Below, in pieces: positions 36,590-46,375 of a DNA stretch of 57,208 nucleotides. Origin of the DNA: Kluyvera ascorbata_C (GTDB taxonomy: Bacteria > Pseudomonadota > Gammaproteobacteria > Enterobacterales > Enterobacteriaceae); the NCBI RefSeq assembly GCF_044197065.1, contig NZ_JBIQOI010000015.1, forward strand, positions 1 through 57,208, written 5' to 3'. The first letter of the stretch is position 1, and each line of letters begins with the position of its first letter. The notes beneath the pieces are model-generated. The model was not told the DNA's origin. It was given only the letters and a program-made list of their open reading frames with translations, and ran no database searches. The position numbers and the translations under genes are program-made.

Positions 36590-37045
36590 TTGACTACTGA
36601 CACTCATACTCTGCACATTGAAGAGATTTTAGAACTTCTGCCGCACCGTTACCCGTTCTTACTGGTAGACCGCGTGCTGGATTTTGAAGAAGGTCGTTTT
36701 CTGCGCGCAGTGAAAAATGTTTCCGTAAATGAGCCGTTTTTCCAGGGCCACTTCCCTGGCAAACCGATTTTACCGGGCGTGCTGATTCTGGAAGCGATGG
36801 CGCAGGCAACCGGTATTCTGGCGTTTAAAAGCGTTGGTAAACTGGAGCCAGGCGAGCTGTACTACTTTGCTGGTATCGATGAAGCGCGCTTCAAGCGTCC
36901 TGTCGTGCCTGGCGATCAGATGATTATGGAAGTCACCTTCGAGAAAACTCGCCGTGGCCTGACTCGCTTTAAAGGCGTTGCGCTGGTAGACGGTAAAGTG
37001 GTTTGCGAAGCGACGATGATGTGTGCGCGTAGCCGGGAGGCCTGA
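36590..37045 (+). CDS. fabZ: 3-hydroxyacyl-[ACP] dehydratase FabZ
   Basis: Dehydrates 3-hydroxyacyl-ACP in fatty acid elongation and competes with LpxA for 3-hydroxymyristoyl-ACP. The protein has 151 residues of the hot-dog fold, with catalytic His54 in GHFPGKPILPG and Glu68 in LEAMAQ. The start is TTG at 36590, preceded by AGGAAGA; the same codon is used in E. coli as far as I recall. lpxA starts three bases after its stop. Confidence 0.98.
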   Translation: MTTDTHTLHIEEILELLPHRYPFLLVDRVLDFEEGRFLRAVKNVSVNEPFFQGHFPGKPILPGVLILEAMAQATGILAFKSVGKLEPGELYYFAGIDEARFKRPVVPGDQMIMEVTFEKTRRGLTRFKGVALVDGKVVCEATMMCARSREA

Positions 37046-37048
37046 TCC

Positions 37049-37837
37049 GTGATTGATAAAACCGCCTTTATCCATCCTACTGCCATTGTGGAAGACGGTG
37101 CCGTTATCGGCGCTAATGCCCACATTGGTCCGTTTTGTATTGTGGGGCCAAACGTCGTTATCGGCGAAGGCACCGTACTGAAGTCTCACGTTGTTGTTAA
37201 CGGCCATACCACTATTGGGCGTGATAATGAGATCTATCAGTTCGCCTCTATCGGGGAAGTTAACCAGGATCTGAAATATGCTGGTGAACCGACTCGCGTG
37301 GAAATTGGCGATCGCAACCGCATCCGCGAAAGCGTCACCATTCATCGTGGCACAGAACAGGGCGGTGGATTGACGAAGGTGGGCAGCGATAACCTGCTGA
37401 TGATCAACGCTCACGTAGCGCACGATTGTACCGTAGGCAACCGCTGCATCCTGGCCAATAACGCGACGCTCGCGGGTCACGTATCGTTGGATGATTTTGT
37501 TATCATCGGCGGCATGACCGCTGTGCACCAGTTCTGCATTATCGGTGCACACGTGATGGTCGGCGGCTGTTCTGGCGTTGCTCAGGACGTGCCACCGTAC
37601 GTTATTGCTCAGGGCAACCACGCGACGCCGTTTGGCGTCAACATCGAAGGCCTGAAGCGCCGCGGCTTTAGCCGTGAAGCGATCACCGCGATCCGCAACG
37701 CCTATAAAGCGTTGTACCGCAGTGGCAAAACGTTGGACGAAGCTAAACCGGAAATCGCCGAACTGGCGAAGCAGCATCCGGAAGTTCAACCATTCAGCGA
37801 TTTCTTCGCCCGCTCTACGCGTGGCCTGATTCGTTAA
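37049..37837 (+). CDS. lpxA: UDP-N-acetylglucosamine O-acyltransferase
   Basis: First step of lipid A synthesis: moves 3-hydroxymyristate from ACP to UDP-GlcNAc. The protein has 262 residues. The left-handed beta-helix (about 1-185) includes catalytic His125 in AHVAHDCTVG, followed by a helical C-terminal domain. The start is GTG at 37049 with GGGAGG upstream at the fabZ end. The stop TAA overlaps the lpxB ATG by one base. Confidence 0.98.
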   Translation: MIDKTAFIHPTAIVEDGAVIGANAHIGPFCIVGPNVVIGEGTVLKSHVVVNGHTTIGRDNEIYQFASIGEVNQDLKYAGEPTRVEIGDRNRIRESVTIHRGTEQGGGLTKVGSDNLLMINAHVAHDCTVGNRCILANNATLAGHVSLDDFVIIGGMTAVHQFCIIGAHVMVGGCSGVAQDVPPYVIAQGNHATPFGVNIEGLKRRGFSREAITAIRNAYKALYRSGKTLDEAKPEIAELAKQHPEVQPFSDFFARSTRGLIR

Positions 37838-38985
37838 TGACTGAGCAGCGTCCGCTAACGATTGCCCTGGTCGCCGGAGAAACCTCCGGCGATATTCTTG
37901 GTGCAGGTCTGATTCGCGCCCTCAAGGCGCGAGTTCCCAACGCCCGTTTTGTTGGCGTTGCGGGCCCGCTTATGCAGGCTGAAGGTTGTGAAGCCTGGTA
38001 CGAGATGGAAGAGCTGGCGGTGATGGGCATCGTTGAAGTGCTGGGGCGGCTGCGTCGTCTGCTGCACATTCGCGCTGATCTGACCAAACGCTTTACCGAT
38101 CTCAAGCCCGACGTCTTTGTCGGCATTGATGCCCCCGATTTCAATATCACTCTTGAGGGCAACCTTAAAAAACAGGACATTAAAACCATTCACTACGTCA
38201 GTCCGTCCGTCTGGGCCTGGCGACAGAAACGCGTCTTCAAAATTGGCAGAGCTACCGACCTGGTACTCGCATTTCTGCCTTTTGAAAAAGCGTTTTATGA
38301 CAAATTTAACGTCCCGTGCCGCTTTATCGGTCATACCATGGCGGATGCCATGCCGCTCGACCCCGATAAAAACGCCGCCAGGGATACGCTGGGTATCGCC
38401 CACGATGTGCACTGTCTAGCGCTGTTACCCGGCAGCCGCGGTGCTGAAGTGGAAATGCTCAGCGCTGACTTTTTAAAAACGGCACAGCTGTTGCGCCAGC
38501 AGTACCCCGACCTTGAAGTCGTGGTGCCGTTGGTGAATGCAAAACGTCGCGAGCAGTTTGAACGTATCAAGGCCGAAGTGGCGCCGGATCTTTCCGTACA
38601 TATGCTGGACGGAATGGCGCGCGAAGCGATGATCGCCAGCGATGCCGCACTGCTGGCATCCGGGACAGCGGCGCTGGAATGTATGCTGGCGAAATGTCCG
38701 ATGGTTGTCGGCTATCGCATGAAGCCGTTCACCTTCTGGCTGGCGCAGCGTCTGGTGAAGACCGACTACGTTTCCCTGCCAAATCTGCTCGCCGGTCGCG
38801 AACTGGTGAAAGAGCTGCTGCAGGATGAGTGTCAGCCGCAGGCGTTAGCCGATGCGCTGCAGCCGCTGCTGGCAAACGGTAAGACCAGCCACGCGATGCA
38901 CGATACCTTCCGCGACCTTCACCTGCAAATTCGCTGTAATGCGGATGAACAGGCGGCAGATGCGGTGCTGGAGCTTGCACAATGA
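37837..38985 (+). CDS. lpxB: Lipid-A-disaccharide synthase
   Basis: Joins UDP-2,3-diacylglucosamine and lipid X to form the beta-1,6 disaccharide of lipid A; a peripheral inner membrane GT19 glycosyltransferase. The protein has 382 residues, with VAGETSGDILGAGLI near the start, GIDAPDFN mid-domain and the nucleotide-binding LLPGSRGAEV. The start overlaps lpxA (TAATG) and the end overlaps rnhB (ATGA), so all three are probably translationally coupled. Confidence 0.98.
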   Translation: MTEQRPLTIALVAGETSGDILGAGLIRALKARVPNARFVGVAGPLMQAEGCEAWYEMEELAVMGIVEVLGRLRRLLHIRADLTKRFTDLKPDVFVGIDAPDFNITLEGNLKKQDIKTIHYVSPSVWAWRQKRVFKIGRATDLVLAFLPFEKAFYDKFNVPCRFIGHTMADAMPLDPDKNAARDTLGIAHDVHCLALLPGSRGAEVEMLSADFLKTAQLLRQQYPDLEVVVPLVNAKRREQFERIKAEVAPDLSVHMLDGMAREAMIASDAALLASGTAALECMLAKCPMVVGYRMKPFTFWLAQRLVKTDYVSLPNLLAGRELVKELLQDECQPQALADALQPLLANGKTSHAMHDTFRDLHLQIRCNADEQAADAVLELAQ

Positions 38986-39578
38986 TTGAATTTGAATATC
39001 CCCACACCCATTTAGTGGCGGGTGTGGATGAAGTCGGCCGCGGCCCGCTCATTGGCGCGGTGGTGACTGCAGCGGTCATACTCGACCCTGCTCGCCCGAT
39101 TGTCGGTCTGAACGACTCCAAGAAGCTGAGCGAAAAACGCCGTCTGGCGCTGTTTGACGAAATCAAAGAAAAAGCGCTGTGCTGGAGCCTTGGCCGCGCA
39201 GAGCCACATGAAATCGACGAACTGAACATTCTGCATGCCACCATGCTGGCGATGCAGCGTGCCGTTGCCGGGCTCTCTATCCCGCCGGAATATGTGCTGA
39301 TCGACGGCAACCGCTGCCCGGCGCTGCCGATGCCATCCATGGCGGTAGTGAAAGGCGATAGCCGAGTGGCGGAAATCAGCGCGGCGTCTATTCTCGCTAA
39401 AGTGACGCGAGATGCTGAGATGACCGAGCTGGATAAAGTGTTCCCGCAGTACGGTTTTGCCCAGCATAAGGGCTATCCAACCGCTTTCCATCTGGAAGCG
39501 CTGGCGCAATATGGCGCTACCGAACATCATCGACGCAGCTTTGCTCCCGTCAAACGTGCACTGGGACTTGCGTCCTGA
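38982..39578 (+). CDS. rnhB: Ribonuclease HII
   Basis: Removes RNA from RNA-DNA hybrids and starts excision of ribonucleotides misincorporated in DNA. The protein has 198 residues. It has active-site Asp16 and Glu17 in AGVDEVGRGPLIG, an Asp in IDGNR and a further acidic residue after KGDSRVAEISAASI. It overlaps lpxB by four bases and lies 36 bases before dnaE. Confidence 0.98.
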   Translation: MIEFEYPHTHLVAGVDEVGRGPLIGAVVTAAVILDPARPIVGLNDSKKLSEKRRLALFDEIKEKALCWSLGRAEPHEIDELNILHATMLAMQRAVAGLSIPPEYVLIDGNRCPALPMPSMAVVKGDSRVAEISAASILAKVTRDAEMTELDKVFPQYGFAQHKGYPTAFHLEALAQYGATEHHRRSFAPVKRALGLAS

Positions 39579-39614
39579 TTCGTGTGTCGTGAATAAGTAA
39601 ACCGGAATCTAAAG

Positions 39615-42600
39615 ATGGCTGAACCACGTTTCGTGCACCTGCGGGTGCATAGCGACTACTCCATGATCGATGGGTTGGCAAAAACCGGGCCGCTGGTGAA
39701 AAAGGCGGCCGCGCTTGGCATGCCTGCGCTGGCGATCACCGATTTTACTAACCTGTGCGGCCTGGTGAAGTTCTACGGAGCGGGCCATGGTGCAGGGATC
39801 AAGCCGATCGTCGGCGCGGATTTTAACGTTCAGAGCGAACTGTTCGGCGATGAACTCACCCATTTAACGGTATTGGCGGCCAATAACACCGGCTACCAGA
39901 ACCTGACGCTGCTGATCTCCAAAGCCTACCAGCGTGGCTACGGCGCGGCCGGTCCGATCATCGATCGCGACTGGCTGGTTGAGCTGAAAGAGGGGCTGAT
40001 TTTGCTGTCTGGCGGCCGTATGGGCGACGTCGGGCGCGGCCTGCTGCGCGGTAATACGGCGCTGGTAGATCAGTGCGTTGATTTTTATGAAGAACATTTT
40101 CCCAACTGTTATTTCCTCGAGCTGATTCGTACCGGCCGCCAGGATGAAGAGTCGTACCTGCATGCGGCGGTTGAGCTGGCGGAAACGCGCGGTCTGCCGG
40201 TGGTAGCGACTAACGATGTCCGCTTCCTCGAGCCGGGCGACTTTGACGCACACGAAATTCGCGTCGCCATCCACGATGGTTTTACCCTCGACGATCCGAA
40301 GCGTCCGCGTAATTACTCCGTGCAGCAATATATGCGCAGCGAAGATGAGATGTGTGAGTTGTTCTCCGACATCCCGGAAGCGCTGGAAAACACCGTTGAA
40401 ATCGCTAAGCGCTGTAACGTCACGGTGCGTCTGGGCGAGTACTTCCTGCCGCAGTTCCCGACCGGCGATATGACCACCGAGGATTTCCTCGTGGCGAAGT
40501 CGAAAGAGGGACTGGAGGAGCGTCTTGAGTTCCTGTTCCCGGACCCGGAAGAACGCGCCAAGCGCCGCCCGGAATATGACGAACGTCTGGACATTGAACT
40601 CAAGGTTATCAACCAGATGGGGTTCCCCGGCTACTTCCTGATCGTGATGGAGTTTATCCAGTGGTCGAAAGATAACGGCGTTCCGGTTGGGCCGGGACGT
40701 GGTTCCGGTGCGGGTTCGTTGGTGGCCTATGCGCTGAAAATTACCGACCTTGATCCGCTGGAGCTCGATCTGCTGTTCGAACGTTTCCTTAACCCGGAAC
40801 GTGTCTCGATGCCCGACTTCGACGTCGACTTCTGCATGGAGAAACGCGACCAGGTTATTGAGCACGTGGCGGAGATGTACGGACGTGATGCGGTTTCGCA
40901 GATCATCACCTTCGGTACCATGGCGGCGAAAGCGGTTATCCGCGACGTAGGCCGCGTGCTGGGTCACCCGTACGGCTTCGTTGATCGTATCTCCAAGCTG
41001 GTGCCGCCCGATCCGGGCATGACGCTGGCGAAAGCGTTTGAAGTTGAACCGCAACTGCCGGAAATTTACGAGGCGGATGAAGAAGTCCGCGCGCTGATAG
41101 ACATGGCGCGTAAGCTGGAAGGGGTCACCCGAAACGCCGGTAAACACGCGGGTGGCGTGGTTATCGCACCGACCAAAATTACCGATTTTGCGCCGCTATA
41201 CTGCGACGAGCAGGGCCTGCACCCGGTTACCCAGTTCGATAAGAACGACGTGGAATATGCCGGGCTGGTGAAGTTCGACTTCCTGGGTCTGCGTACGCTC
41301 ACCATCATTAACTGGGCGCTGGAGATGATCAACGCCCGGCGCGAACGTAACGGCGAGCCGCCGCTGGATATCGCGGCCATTCCGCTCGACGATAAGAAAA
41401 GCTTTGATATGCTGCAACGCTCGGAGACCACCGCGGTCTTCCAGCTTGAATCCCGCGGCATGAAAGACCTGATTAAACGTCTGCAGCCTGACTGCTTCGA
41501 AGATATGATCGCGCTGGTGGCCCTGTTCCGTCCGGGCCCGCTGCAGTCTGGGATGGTAGATAACTTTATCGACCGTAAGCACGGGCGTGAAGAGATCTCA
41601 TATCCGGATGTTCAGTGGCAGCATGAGTGTCTGAAGCCGGTACTGGAACCAACCTACGGCATCATCCTGTATCAGGAACAGGTTATGCAGATTGCCCAGG
41701 AGCTTTCCGGCTATACCCTTGGCGGCGCGGATATGCTTCGTCGTGCAATGGGTAAGAAAAAGCCGGAAGAGATGGCCAAGCAGCGCGGCACCTTCGAAGA
41801 AGGGGCGAAAAGTCGCGGTGTTGACGGCGAACTGGCGATGAAAATCTTCGACCTGGTAGAGAAATTCGCCGGTTACGGGTTTAACAAATCGCACTCTGCT
41901 GCTTATGCTTTGGTTTCCTATCAGACGCTGTGGCTGAAAGCGCACTATCCTGCCGAGTTTATGGCGGCGGTAATGACCGCCGATATGGATAACACCGAAA
42001 AGGTGGTCGGCCTGGTGGATGAATGCTGGCGAATGGGGCTCAAAATCCTGCCGCCGGATATCAATTCCGGTTTATATCATTTCCACGTTAATCATGACGG
42101 GGAAATCGTGTATGGTATCGGCGCCATTAAAGGCGTGGGCGAAGGCCCCATTGAAGCGATTATCGAAGCGCGTAACAACGGCGGCTATTTCCGCGAGCTG
42201 TTTGACCTCTGTGCGCGTACCGATACCAAAAAGCTTAACCGCCGGGTGCTGGAAAAATTGATTATGTCCGGGGCGTTTGACCGCCTGGGGCCGCACCGCG
42301 CCGCGCTGATGAATTCGCTGGGCGATGCGTTAAAAGCCGCCGACCAGCACGCGAAAGCGGAAGCTATTGGTCAGGCGGATATGTTCGGCGTGTTGGCCGA
42401 GGAGCCGGAGCAAATTGAGCAGTCGTACGCAAACTGCATGCCATGGCCTGAACATACGGTACTGGAAGGTGAGCGGGAAACGTTAGGTTTATACTTAACA
42501 GGCCACCCGATTAACCAGTATCTCAAAGAAATTGAGCGCTATGTTGGCGGCTATCGCCTAAAAGACATGCATCCGACAGAACGTGGTAAAGTGACCACGG

Positions 42601-43097
42601 CTGCGGGGCTCGTGATTGCCTCAAGGGTTATGGTCACCAAGAGAGGCAATCGTATCGGTATCTGCACCCTGGATGACCGATCCGGACGGCTAGAGGTGAT
42701 GTTATTCACCGAAGCCCTGGAAAAATACCAGCATCTGCTGGAAAACGACCGCATACTTATCGTCAGCGGACAGGTCAGCTTTGATGACTTCAGCGGCGGC
42801 CTTAAAATGATGGCCCGCGAAGTGATGGACATTGACGAAGCCCGGGAAAAATACGCTCGCGGGCTTGCTATCTCGCTGACGGACAGGCAAATTGATGACC
42901 AGCTTTTAAACCGACTCCGTCAGTCTCTGGAACCCCATCGTTCGGGAACCATTCCAGTACATCTCTACTATCAGAGGGCGGATGCACGTGCGCGGTTGCG
43001 TTTCGGTGCAACCTGGCGTGTCTCTCCGAGCGATCGTTTACTCAACGATCTGCGTGGCCTCATCGGTTCGGAGCAGGTGGAACTGGAGTTTGACTAA
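39615..43097 (+). CDS. dnaE: DNA polymerase III alpha subunit
   Basis: Catalytic subunit of the replicative polymerase holoenzyme. The protein has 1160 residues, the E. coli length. It has an N-terminal PHP domain (HLRVHSDYSMIDGL), and the C-family palm with Asp401, Asp403 (PDFDVDF) and Asp555 (KFDFLGLRT). Later come fingers, a beta-clamp binding motif QADMFG (about 920-925), an OB fold and the C-terminal tau-binding domain. It sits between rnhB and accA, with only 12 bases to accA. Confidence 0.99.
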   Translation: MAEPRFVHLRVHSDYSMIDGLAKTGPLVKKAAALGMPALAITDFTNLCGLVKFYGAGHGAGIKPIVGADFNVQSELFGDELTHLTVLAANNTGYQNLTLLISKAYQRGYGAAGPIIDRDWLVELKEGLILLSGGRMGDVGRGLLRGNTALVDQCVDFYEEHFPNCYFLELIRTGRQDEESYLHAAVELAETRGLPVVATNDVRFLEPGDFDAHEIRVAIHDGFTLDDPKRPRNYSVQQYMRSEDEMCELFSDIPEALENTVEIAKRCNVTVRLGEYFLPQFPTGDMTTEDFLVAKSKEGLEERLEFLFPDPEERAKRRPEYDERLDIELKVINQMGFPGYFLIVMEFIQWSKDNGVPVGPGRGSGAGSLVAYALKITDLDPLELDLLFERFLNPERVSMPDFDVDFCMEKRDQVIEHVAEMYGRDAVSQIITFGTMAAKAVIRDVGRVLGHPYGFVDRISKLVPPDPGMTLAKAFEVEPQLPEIYEADEEVRALIDMARKLEGVTRNAGKHAGGVVIAPTKITDFAPLYCDEQGLHPVTQFDKNDVEYAGLVKFDFLGLRTLTIINWALEMINARRERNGEPPLDIAAIPLDDKKSFDMLQRSETTAVFQLESRGMKDLIKRLQPDCFEDMIALVALFRPGPLQSGMVDNFIDRKHGREEISYPDVQWQHECLKPVLEPTYGIILYQEQVMQIAQELSGYTLGGADMLRRAMGKKKPEEMAKQRGTFEEGAKSRGVDGELAMKIFDLVEKFAGYGFNKSHSAAYALVSYQTLWLKAHYPAEFMAAVMTADMDNTEKVVGLVDECWRMGLKILPPDINSGLYHFHVNHDGEIVYGIGAIKGVGEGPIEAIIEARNNGGYFRELFDLCARTDTKKLNRRVLEKLIMSGAFDRLGPHRAALMNSLGDALKAADQHAKAEAIGQADMFGVLAEEPEQIEQSYANCMPWPEHTVLEGERETLGLYLTGHPINQYLKEIERYVGGYRLKDMHPTERGKVTTAAGLVIASRVMVTKRGNRIGICTLDDRSGRLEVMLFTEALEKYQHLLENDRILIVSGQVSFDDFSGGLKMMAREVMDIDEAREKYARGLAISLTDRQIDDQLLNRLRQSLEPHRSGTIPVHLYYQRADARARLRFGATWRVSPSDRLLNDLRGLIGSEQVELEFD

Positions 43098-43109
43098 TAC
43101 AGGAATACT

Positions 43110-44069
43110 ATGAGTCTGAATTTCCTTGATTTTGAACAGCCGATTGCAGAGCTGGAAGCGAAAATCGATTCTCTGACTGCGGTTAGCCGTCAGGATGAGA
43201 AACTGGATATTAATATCGACGAAGAAGTGCATCGTCTGCGTGAAAAAAGCGTAGAGCTGACGCGCAAAATCTTTGCCGATCTCGGCGCATGGCAGGTAGC
43301 CCAACTGGCGCGCCACCCACAGCGTCCGTACACCCTGGATTATGTCCGCCTGGCGTTTGATGAATTTGACGAACTGGCGGGCGATCGCGCCTATGCTGAC
43401 GATAAAGCTATCGTTGGCGGTATCGCACGTCTGGACGGTCGTCCGGTGATGATCATTGGTCATCAGAAAGGTCGCGAAACCAAAGAGAAAATCCGTCGTA
43501 ACTTCGGCATGCCGGCACCAGAAGGCTACCGTAAAGCGCTGCGTCTGATGGAGATGGCAGAACGCTTCAACATGCCTATCATCACTTTCATCGACACCCC
43601 GGGTGCTTACCCTGGCGTGGGCGCGGAAGAACGCGGTCAGTCCGAAGCTATCGCACGCAACCTGCGTGAGATGTCTCGTCTGAGCGTGCCGGTTATCTGT
43701 ACCGTTATCGGCGAAGGCGGCTCCGGCGGCGCGCTGGCTATCGGTGTGGGCGATAAAGTGAATATGCTGCAGTACAGCACCTATTCTGTTATCTCTCCGG
43801 AAGGCTGCGCTTCCATTCTGTGGAAAAGCGCTGACAAAGCACCGCTGGCTGCTGAAGCCATGGGCATCATCGCACCGCGTCTGAAAGAGCTGAAGCTTAT
43901 CGACTCTATCGTTCCGGAACCACTGGGCGGCGCACACCGTAACCCAGAGGTGATGGCGGCATCCCTGAAGGCGCAACTGCTGGCTGACCTCGCGGATCTC
44001 GACGTGCTGAGCAAAGAAGACCTGCTTAACCGTCGCTATCAGCGCTTGATGAGCTACGGTTACGCATAA
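43110..44069 (+). CDS. accA: Acetyl-CoA carboxylase carboxyltransferase alpha subunit
   Basis: With AccD, transfers carboxyl from biotin on AccB to acetyl-CoA to give malonyl-CoA, the first step of fatty acid synthesis. The protein has 319 residues. It has a crotonase-type fold with IDTPGAYPG and the oxyanion region GEGGSGGALAIG. It lies 12 bases after dnaE and is probably co-transcribed; a strong terminator follows. Confidence 0.99.
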   Translation: MSLNFLDFEQPIAELEAKIDSLTAVSRQDEKLDINIDEEVHRLREKSVELTRKIFADLGAWQVAQLARHPQRPYTLDYVRLAFDEFDELAGDRAYADDKAIVGGIARLDGRPVMIIGHQKGRETKEKIRRNFGMPAPEGYRKALRLMEMAERFNMPIITFIDTPGAYPGVGAEERGQSEAIARNLREMSRLSVPVICTVIGEGGSGGALAIGVGDKVNMLQYSTYSVISPEGCASILWKSADKAPLAAEAMGIIAPRLKELKLIDSIVPEPLGGAHRNPEVMAASLKAQLLADLADLDVLSKEDLLNRRYQRLMSYGYA

Positions 44070-44091
44070 CGATTTCGTTAAGACCTTGCTG

Positions 44092-44120
44092 AAAAGGGCC
44101 ACAGTTTGTGGCCCTTTTTT
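44092..44120 (+). terminator. Rho-independent terminator of accA
   Basis: aaagggccaca and tgtggcccttt pair over 11 positions with a gtt loop, followed by TTT. It ends the long envelope and replication supercluster. A -10-like TATGAT (44143-44148) with a weak -35 beyond it may start ldcC. Confidence 0.92.
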
Positions 44121-44174
44121 ATGGTCTGCGTTCTTCCTGCGCTATGATAGGTAAAGGATTTCCAGGAGGAACGC

Positions 44175-46313
44175 ATGAATATTATCGCCATTATGGGCCC
44201 GCACGGCGTCTACTACAAAGACGAACCGATTAAGGAGCTGGAAGGTGCGCTGCTGGCGCAGGGCTTCAAAATTATCTGGCCGCAGAACAGTGCCGACCTG
44301 CTGAAGTTTATCGAACACAACCCGCGTATATGCGGGGTGATTTTTGACTGGGACGAATACAGCGTCGATCTCTGCGGTGAGATAAATCAGCTTAATGAAT
44401 ATCTACCGCTCTACGCCTTTATCAATAACCACTCGACGATGGACGTCAGCGCGCACGACATGCGCATGGCGCTGTGGTTCTTTGAATATGCGCTGGGTCA
44501 GGCCGACGATATCGCTACCCGCATCCGTCAGTACACCGACGAATACCTCGATAACATCACGCCGCCGTTCACCAAAGCGCTATTTACCTACGTCACGGAA
44601 GGTAAATACACCTTCTGTACGCCGGGGCACATGGGCGGTACGGCTTACCAGAAAAGCCCGGTAGGCTGCCTGTTCTATGATTTCTTCGGTGCTAATACCC
44701 TAAAGGCCGACGTGTCGATTTCCGTTACCGAGCTGGGCTCACTGTTGGATCACACCGGGCCGCACCTTGAAGCCGAAGAGTATATCGCCCGCACCTTTGG
44801 CGCCGAGCAGAGCTACATGGTGACCAACGGCACCTCAACCTCAAACAAAATCGTCGGCATGTACGCCGCGCCGAGCGGCAGCACGCTGCTGATTGACCGC
44901 AACTGCCATAAGTCGCTGGCGCATCTGTTGATGATGAATGACGTCGTGCCACTCTGGTTAAAGCCAACGCGTAACGCGCTGGGGATACTTGGCGGCATTC
45001 CAAAGCGCGAGTTTACCCGCGATAGCCTGCAGCAGAAGGTGAACAGCACCGATGGCGCCGAGTGGCCGGTACATGCAGTGATCACCAACTCCACCTACGA
45101 CGGTCTGCTGTATAACACCAACTGGATCAAACAGACGCTGGACGTGCCGTCTATTCACTTTGACTCGGCTTGGGTACCCTATACCCATTTCCACCCTATC
45201 TATCAGGGCAAAAGCGGTATGAGCGGCGAGCGGGTGCCGGGTAAGGTCTTCTTCGAAACCCAATCCACGCACAAGATGCTGGCGGCGCTGTCGCAGGCCT
45301 CGTTAATCCACATTAAGGGCGACTACGATGAAGACACCTTCAACGAAGCCTTTATGATGCACACCTCCACCTCGCCAAGCTATCCAATCGTTGCCTCGAT
45401 AGAGACGGCGGCGGCCATGCTGCGCGGTAACCCCGGTAAACGACTGATTAACCGCTCGGTGGAGCGCGCGCTGCATTTCCGCAAGGAGGTTCAGCGCCTG
45501 CGCGAAGAGTCGGACAGTTGGTTCTTTGATATCTGGCAGCCGGAAGCCATCGATGAAGCGGAATGCTGGCCGGTGTCGCCGGGTGAAGCGTGGCACGGAT
45601 TTAGCGACGCTGACGCCGATCATATGTTCCTCGACCCGGTGAAGGTCACGATCCTGACGCCGGGAATGGATGAACAGGGCAACATGAGCGATGACGGTAT
45701 TCCGGCGGCGCTGGTGGCGAAGTATCTCGATGAACACGGCGTGGTCGTCGAAAAGACCGGGCCGTATAACCTGCTGTTCCTGTTCAGCATTGGGATCGAT
45801 AAAACCCGCGCCATGGGGCTGCTTCGTGGGCTCACCGAGTTTAAGCGTGCCTACGATCTGAACCTGCGGGTCAAAAACATGTTGCCGGATCTCTACGCCG
45901 AAGATCCTGACTTCTATCGCAACATGCGTATTCAGGATCTGGCGCAGGGGATCCATCGCCTGATCCGCCAGCACGATCTCCCGCGTTTGATGCTACGTGC
46001 CTTCGATGTGCTGCCGGAGATGAAGCTCACGCCGCATCGGGCGTGGCAGAAACAGATCAAAGGCGAGGTGGAAACGGTCGCACTGGAAGATCTGGTAGGG
46101 CGGGTCTCGGCCAATATGATCCTGCCGTACCCGCCGGGCGTACCGCTGTTGATGCCGGGTGAGATGATCACTGAAGAGAGCCGTTCGGTGCTCGACTTCC
46201 TGCTGATGCTCTGTTCCGTTGGTCGACATTATCCGGGCTTTGAAACCGATATCCACGGGGCAAAACGCGATGAAAATGGCGTCTACCGTGTGAGAGTCCT
46301 AAAAAGCCAGTGA
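44175..46313 (+). CDS. ldcC: Lysine decarboxylase, constitutive
   Basis: Decarboxylates lysine to cadaverine using PLP. The protein has 712 residues. It has an N-terminal flavodoxin-like wing domain (1-130), a fold type I PLP domain with Schiff-base Lys367 in THKMLAAL, and a C-terminal domain. It is placed as ldcC rather than cadA by position after accA and by the absence of cadB and cadC next to it. Strong AGGAGG lies before the ATG. Confidence 0.95.
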   Translation: MNIIAIMGPHGVYYKDEPIKELEGALLAQGFKIIWPQNSADLLKFIEHNPRICGVIFDWDEYSVDLCGEINQLNEYLPLYAFINNHSTMDVSAHDMRMALWFFEYALGQADDIATRIRQYTDEYLDNITPPFTKALFTYVTEGKYTFCTPGHMGGTAYQKSPVGCLFYDFFGANTLKADVSISVTELGSLLDHTGPHLEAEEYIARTFGAEQSYMVTNGTSTSNKIVGMYAAPSGSTLLIDRNCHKSLAHLLMMNDVVPLWLKPTRNALGILGGIPKREFTRDSLQQKVNSTDGAEWPVHAVITNSTYDGLLYNTNWIKQTLDVPSIHFDSAWVPYTHFHPIYQGKSGMSGERVPGKVFFETQSTHKMLAALSQASLIHIKGDYDEDTFNEAFMMHTSTSPSYPIVASIETAAAMLRGNPGKRLINRSVERALHFRKEVQRLREESDSWFFDIWQPEAIDEAECWPVSPGEAWHGFSDADADHMFLDPVKVTILTPGMDEQGNMSDDGIPAALVAKYLDEHGVVVEKTGPYNLLFLFSIGIDKTRAMGLLRGLTEFKRAYDLNLRVKNMLPDLYAEDPDFYRNMRIQDLAQGIHRLIRQHDLPRLMLRAFDVLPEMKLTPHRAWQKQIKGEVETVALEDLVGRVSANMILPYPPGVPLLMPGEMITEESRSVLDFLLMLCSVGRHYPGFETDIHGAKRDENGVYRVRVLKSQ

Positions 46314-46375
46314 GGGGTTGCGTGATAACGACCTGCGCGGGTAACGTGCAGAGATAAGGTTAACGGAGAGAAACG

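Noticed and set aside
36770..37789. A 339-codon minus-strand open frame opposite fabZ and lpxA
   Set aside because: Shadow of the hexapeptide-repeat coding sequence; repetition in it mirrors the beta-helix repeats of LpxA.
39864..41147. A 427-codon minus-strand open frame opposite dnaE
   Set aside because: Composition is rich in His, Gln and Arg, as expected for the complement of optimal codons; no start signal or domain.
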